A stretch of 64,000 nucleotides of DNA. It comes from Flavobacterium crocinum. Lineage in GTDB: Bacteria > Bacteroidota > Bacteroidia > Flavobacteriales > Flavobacteriaceae. The stretch is taken from the NCBI RefSeq assembly GCF_003122385.1, contig NZ_CP029255.1:5518001-5582000 (forward strand), given 5' to 3'. Position 1 is the stretch's first letter. The number at the start of each line of letters is the position of its first letter. The notes below the pieces were generated by a model. It worked only from the letters and a program-made list of their open reading frames with translations. It did not search any database and had not been told where the DNA came from. A program made the translations under genes and the position numbers. Below, piece by piece: positions 62,197 through 64,000 of this stretch.

Positions 62197-62231
62197 CAAA
62201 TTTAAATAGTTATTTTCAATTTTAATGCAAA
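62197..62231 (-). promoter_or_regulatory. Promoter of the metNIQ leader
   Basis: On the minus strand TTTG (62231-62228), 23 bases, then TAAATTTG (62204-62197). Transcription would begin only a few bases before the leader ORF ATG at 62188. Confidence 0.55.
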
Positions 62232-62299
62232 AATCATCAAAACTTTTATTTCCCTATCAATCTAATAGGCTTTTTAAAATTCAAACAAACCTTAAATAA

Positions 62300-62403
62300 A
62301 TTCCAAATAAAAAATTCCAAATTCCAATTTGGCCCGAGGCATCAGGATTGGAATTTGGAATTTGGAATTTGGAGTTTGGAGTTTGGAGTTTGAAACTTGG
62401 AAT
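62300..62403. repeat. Heptamer repeat, family B, with tandem TTGGAAT array
   Basis: Left part has ATTCCAAATTCCAA. The right part is eight consecutive 7-base units from 62348 to 62403: TTGGAAT three times, TTGGAGT three times, TTGAAAC, TTGGAAT. This shows how the inverted repeats of this family can grow by 7-base slippage. Confidence 0.85.
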
Positions 62404-63408
62404 TTAATTATTCTGTTCCGAGATTGTAGATTTATTCAGTTTTAGAATTCTGATTTTCTTATTCGTGTTATCCGATAAAAAAATGCGATCGTTAAGCTGT
62501 GCTGTTCCAACAATAGTTCCAAATGCATTTTGTCCTAAAACATCCGACGCATTAAGAACAGCTTTGTAATGCTGTTTGATAAACTCGCCTTTTGGATACA
62601 ATCTTAAAAAAGAAGCGCTTCCAACATTTTCTGATGTAACTGCCCAGTCTTTACCAAAAGAAATTGCAATTGGCTTTATGTCTACAAATTGTACTTTTTC
62701 TGGCTCAATTGGTGTTGTTAATGATTTCGCGGCATTGGCTTTAATATTTTCAATATTGTAGAACAAATAGCTTTTTGCATCTCTTCCTGCTACCACCAGA
62801 TTTCCGTTATAGACATCCAGTGAATATACTTCTGTGTATCCGTTTAAAGTATTTAATTTGGCAATTGGTTCTAAATTCCAATTGCTTGTTTCGGTAATCT
62901 GAGAAGTTTCAAATACTTTGATGCTTTTTTCTTTTTCTTTTACGAATATCAATCCGTCTTTTACAGCAACGCCAAAAACATGCACAAAAGTCTGCCACCA
63001 TTGCCCGTTTCCAACTGTACTGATTCCTGCATTTGTATTTTCATCAAAAATAAATAATCTGGATTCTGTACTTCCGACATAAATACGTCCGTTATCAACC
63101 GCAACCGAAGTTAGACTTGTCAACGGAATTGTCGTTGTTCCTTTTGTATATTCTTTAATCGTTTTGATATGCGCAAAAGTAATGGCATTAAAAACTTCCA
63201 GCACATTTCCATTCACTACATATAGTTTTTCATTTGAAATCGCGATTCCTTTAGGGTCAAATACTTCTGTGCTTCCCGGAATATTTTGTGCTGTCAGTGT
63301 TGCTTCTTCAGTTGGATAATAGTAGGTATAATCTTTAGAGGCCAGATCGTCTTTGCTGCAATTGGTAAAAAGGCAAAGCACAAGGATTAAGGGCAAAATA
63401 TGTTTCAT
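62404..63408 (-). CDS. Lipoprotein of beta-propeller type, unknown
   Basis: A 334-residue lipoprotein (lipobox LFTNCSKDD). The start at 63408 is preferred because it opens the lipoprotein signal and avoids overlap with the upstream gene. Repeated strands such as GIAISNEKLYVVNGNVLEVF, AVDNGRIYVGSTESRLFIFD and AVKDGLIFVKEKEKSIKVF suggest a WD/NHL-like propeller. No family is certain. It is 14 bases after the metallopeptidase gene and shares its transcript. Confidence 0.7.
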   Translation of the reverse strand: MKHILPLILVLCLFTNCSKDDLASKDYTYYYPTEEATLTAQNIPGSTEVFDPKGIAISNEKLYVVNGNVLEVFNAITFAHIKTIKEYTKGTTTIPLTSLTSVAVDNGRIYVGSTESRLFIFDENTNAGISTVGNGQWWQTFVHVFGVAVKDGLIFVKEKEKSIKVFETSQITETSNWNLEPIAKLNTLNGYTEVYSLDVYNGNLVVAGRDAKSYLFYNIENIKANAAKSLTTPIEPEKVQFVDIKPIAISFGKDWAVTSENVGSASFLRLYPKGEFIKQHYKAVLNASDVLGQNAFGTIVGTAQLNDRIFLSDNTNKKIRILKLNKSTISEQNN

Positions 63409-63422
63409 AGATGTTTTATATT

Positions 63423-64000
63423 TTAGTTCCATTTTCCTTCGCCTTTATATTTTAGCAAAAATGGATTTTTCGGATTAATGTTAAATACCGGTTTTTTGTA
63501 AGTTCCGTTCAAATAATTGGTTTTAGAGTAAGTTTTTAAAATGTCCGGATCTAAAAACGGAAGATCATTCAGATAAATTAAATACTTGTACAAATCCGTA
63601 AGCATTCCTTGTTGGCCTCCACCTTCTCCGCTATTGGCCAAATTACTGCTGTGACTGAAACCAATATGATGCGAATACTCATGCGACCAAACAGACATTT
63701 CTCCAACCCAATGCCCGGTTACATAACCTGATTCCCATTGTGAGGCCAGATTTCCGCCGCCCCAGGCAGAATCTCCTCCAACCATTGCCATCCAAACGGT
63801 TCTCTTATCAAGGTAATTCCAGTAAATTTTTTCGGTTTCTTCTTTAGAATAATAATCGTAAACACCGTCAACATCATCGGCATTTCCGTGCCAGTTTAAA
63901 GCACCATTTATCCCTGTTCCTGCTGTTGCAGCTTGTTCTTGCTTGTATTTATCAAAATTGGTGAATGTGCTGTAATACAAAGGATGACTTAAAGCGTATG
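63423..64000 (-). CDS. Secreted metallopeptidase-like protein, N-terminus beyond the window
   Basis: The C-terminal 191 residues are visible; the frame stays open to the end of the window. VWSHEYSHHIGFSHSSN contains HExxHxxGxxH, the zinc-binding pattern of metzincin-type peptidases, with GMLTDLYKY downstream as a possible Met-turn. DYYSKEETEKIYWNYLDKR and WGGGNLAS precede it. The gene runs into the beta-propeller-like lipoprotein, suggesting a secreted enzyme plus surface partner. Family name and signal peptide cannot be judged without the start. Confidence 0.75.
   Translation of the reverse strand, partial: YALSHPLYYSTFTNFDKYKQEQAATAGTGINGALNWHGNADDVDGVYDYYSKEETEKIYWNYLDKRTVWMAMVGGDSAWGGGNLASQWESGYVTGHWVGEMSVWSHEYSHHIGFSHSSNLANSGEGGGQQGMLTDLYKYLIYLNDLPFLDPDILKTYSKTNYLNGTYKKPVFNINPKNPFLLKYKGEGKWN

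Noticed and set aside
62348..62403. Possible short CRISPR or minisatellite with a protein-binding role
   Set aside because: Units are 7 bases, contiguous and without spacers, and the sequence matches inverted-repeat family B; CRISPR is excluded.

Overview
The window is AT-rich chromosomal DNA from a member of the Bacteroidota, almost certainly a Flavobacterium-like Flavobacteriaceae. This rests on the protein families (DUF4251, META lipoproteins, a LETM1-related protein, TonB-dependent receptors with a carboxypeptidase-like N-domain), promoter-like TAnnTTTG (-7) elements, and a tmRNA with the tag GENNYALAA. No species is assigned. No prophage, transposase, CRISPR array or classical tRNA is visible. 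Most of the window is housekeeping, with an accessory stretch around 35.5-46.9 kb.

Layout. 0-2.2 kb: end of a thiolase and an acyl-CoA dehydrogenase (beta-oxidation). 2.4-6.8 kb: secreted chitinase, small exported proteins, a barrel protein and a Cu/Zn superoxide dismutase lipoprotein. 6.9-12.6 kb: LETM1-related protein, a beta-carbonic anhydrase with a SulP transporter (probable bicarbonate module), then divergent dps and oxyR. 12.6-18.7 kb: mnmD, ilvE, a MazG-like pyrophosphohydrolase, an SRPBCC protein, and an ECF sigma / anti-sigma / periplasmic sensor trio. 18.7-30.4 kb: BNR-repeat protein, Asn/Arg-rich lipoprotein, kup, an RNA m5C methyltransferase, menE with a CPBP protease, ArsC-like protein, TonB-dependent receptor, and a 57-aa membrane protein. 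30.7-35.4 kb: fumC, a saccharopine-dehydrogenase-like enzyme, a serine hydrolase and ssrA (tmRNA).

35.5-46.9 kb is regulator- and oxidoreductase-rich: aldo/keto reductase with an AraC regulator, TetR with an SDR enzyme sharing an identical 19-bp upstream element, a VOC-SnoaL fusion, another SDR, a Crp-like regulator, a very acidic small protein, a five-PAS histidine kinase with its response regulator, and a polysaccharide deacetylase. 47-58.6 kb: bestrophin, cupin, class V aminotransferase, TlpA-like thioredoxin behind a SAM-I riboswitch, a TonB receptor divergent from a MocR regulator, and an arylsulfatase. 59.5-62.2 kb: the methionine importer metNIQ behind a short leader ORF and a terminator. 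The window ends in a lipoprotein and a secreted HExxHxxGxxH metallopeptidase that runs off the edge.

The most interesting material is regulatory and non-coding. Two 31-codon ORFs, absent from ordinary gene calls, sit on sulfur-linked leaders: one directly behind a SAM-I riboswitch, and one Met/Cys-rich and nearly leaderless in front of an intrinsic terminator and metNIQ. Intergenic spaces also carry at least six distinct inverted-repeat families, some built from 7-bp or 14-bp units, plus one element with a structured-RNA look at 30.59-30.66 kb.
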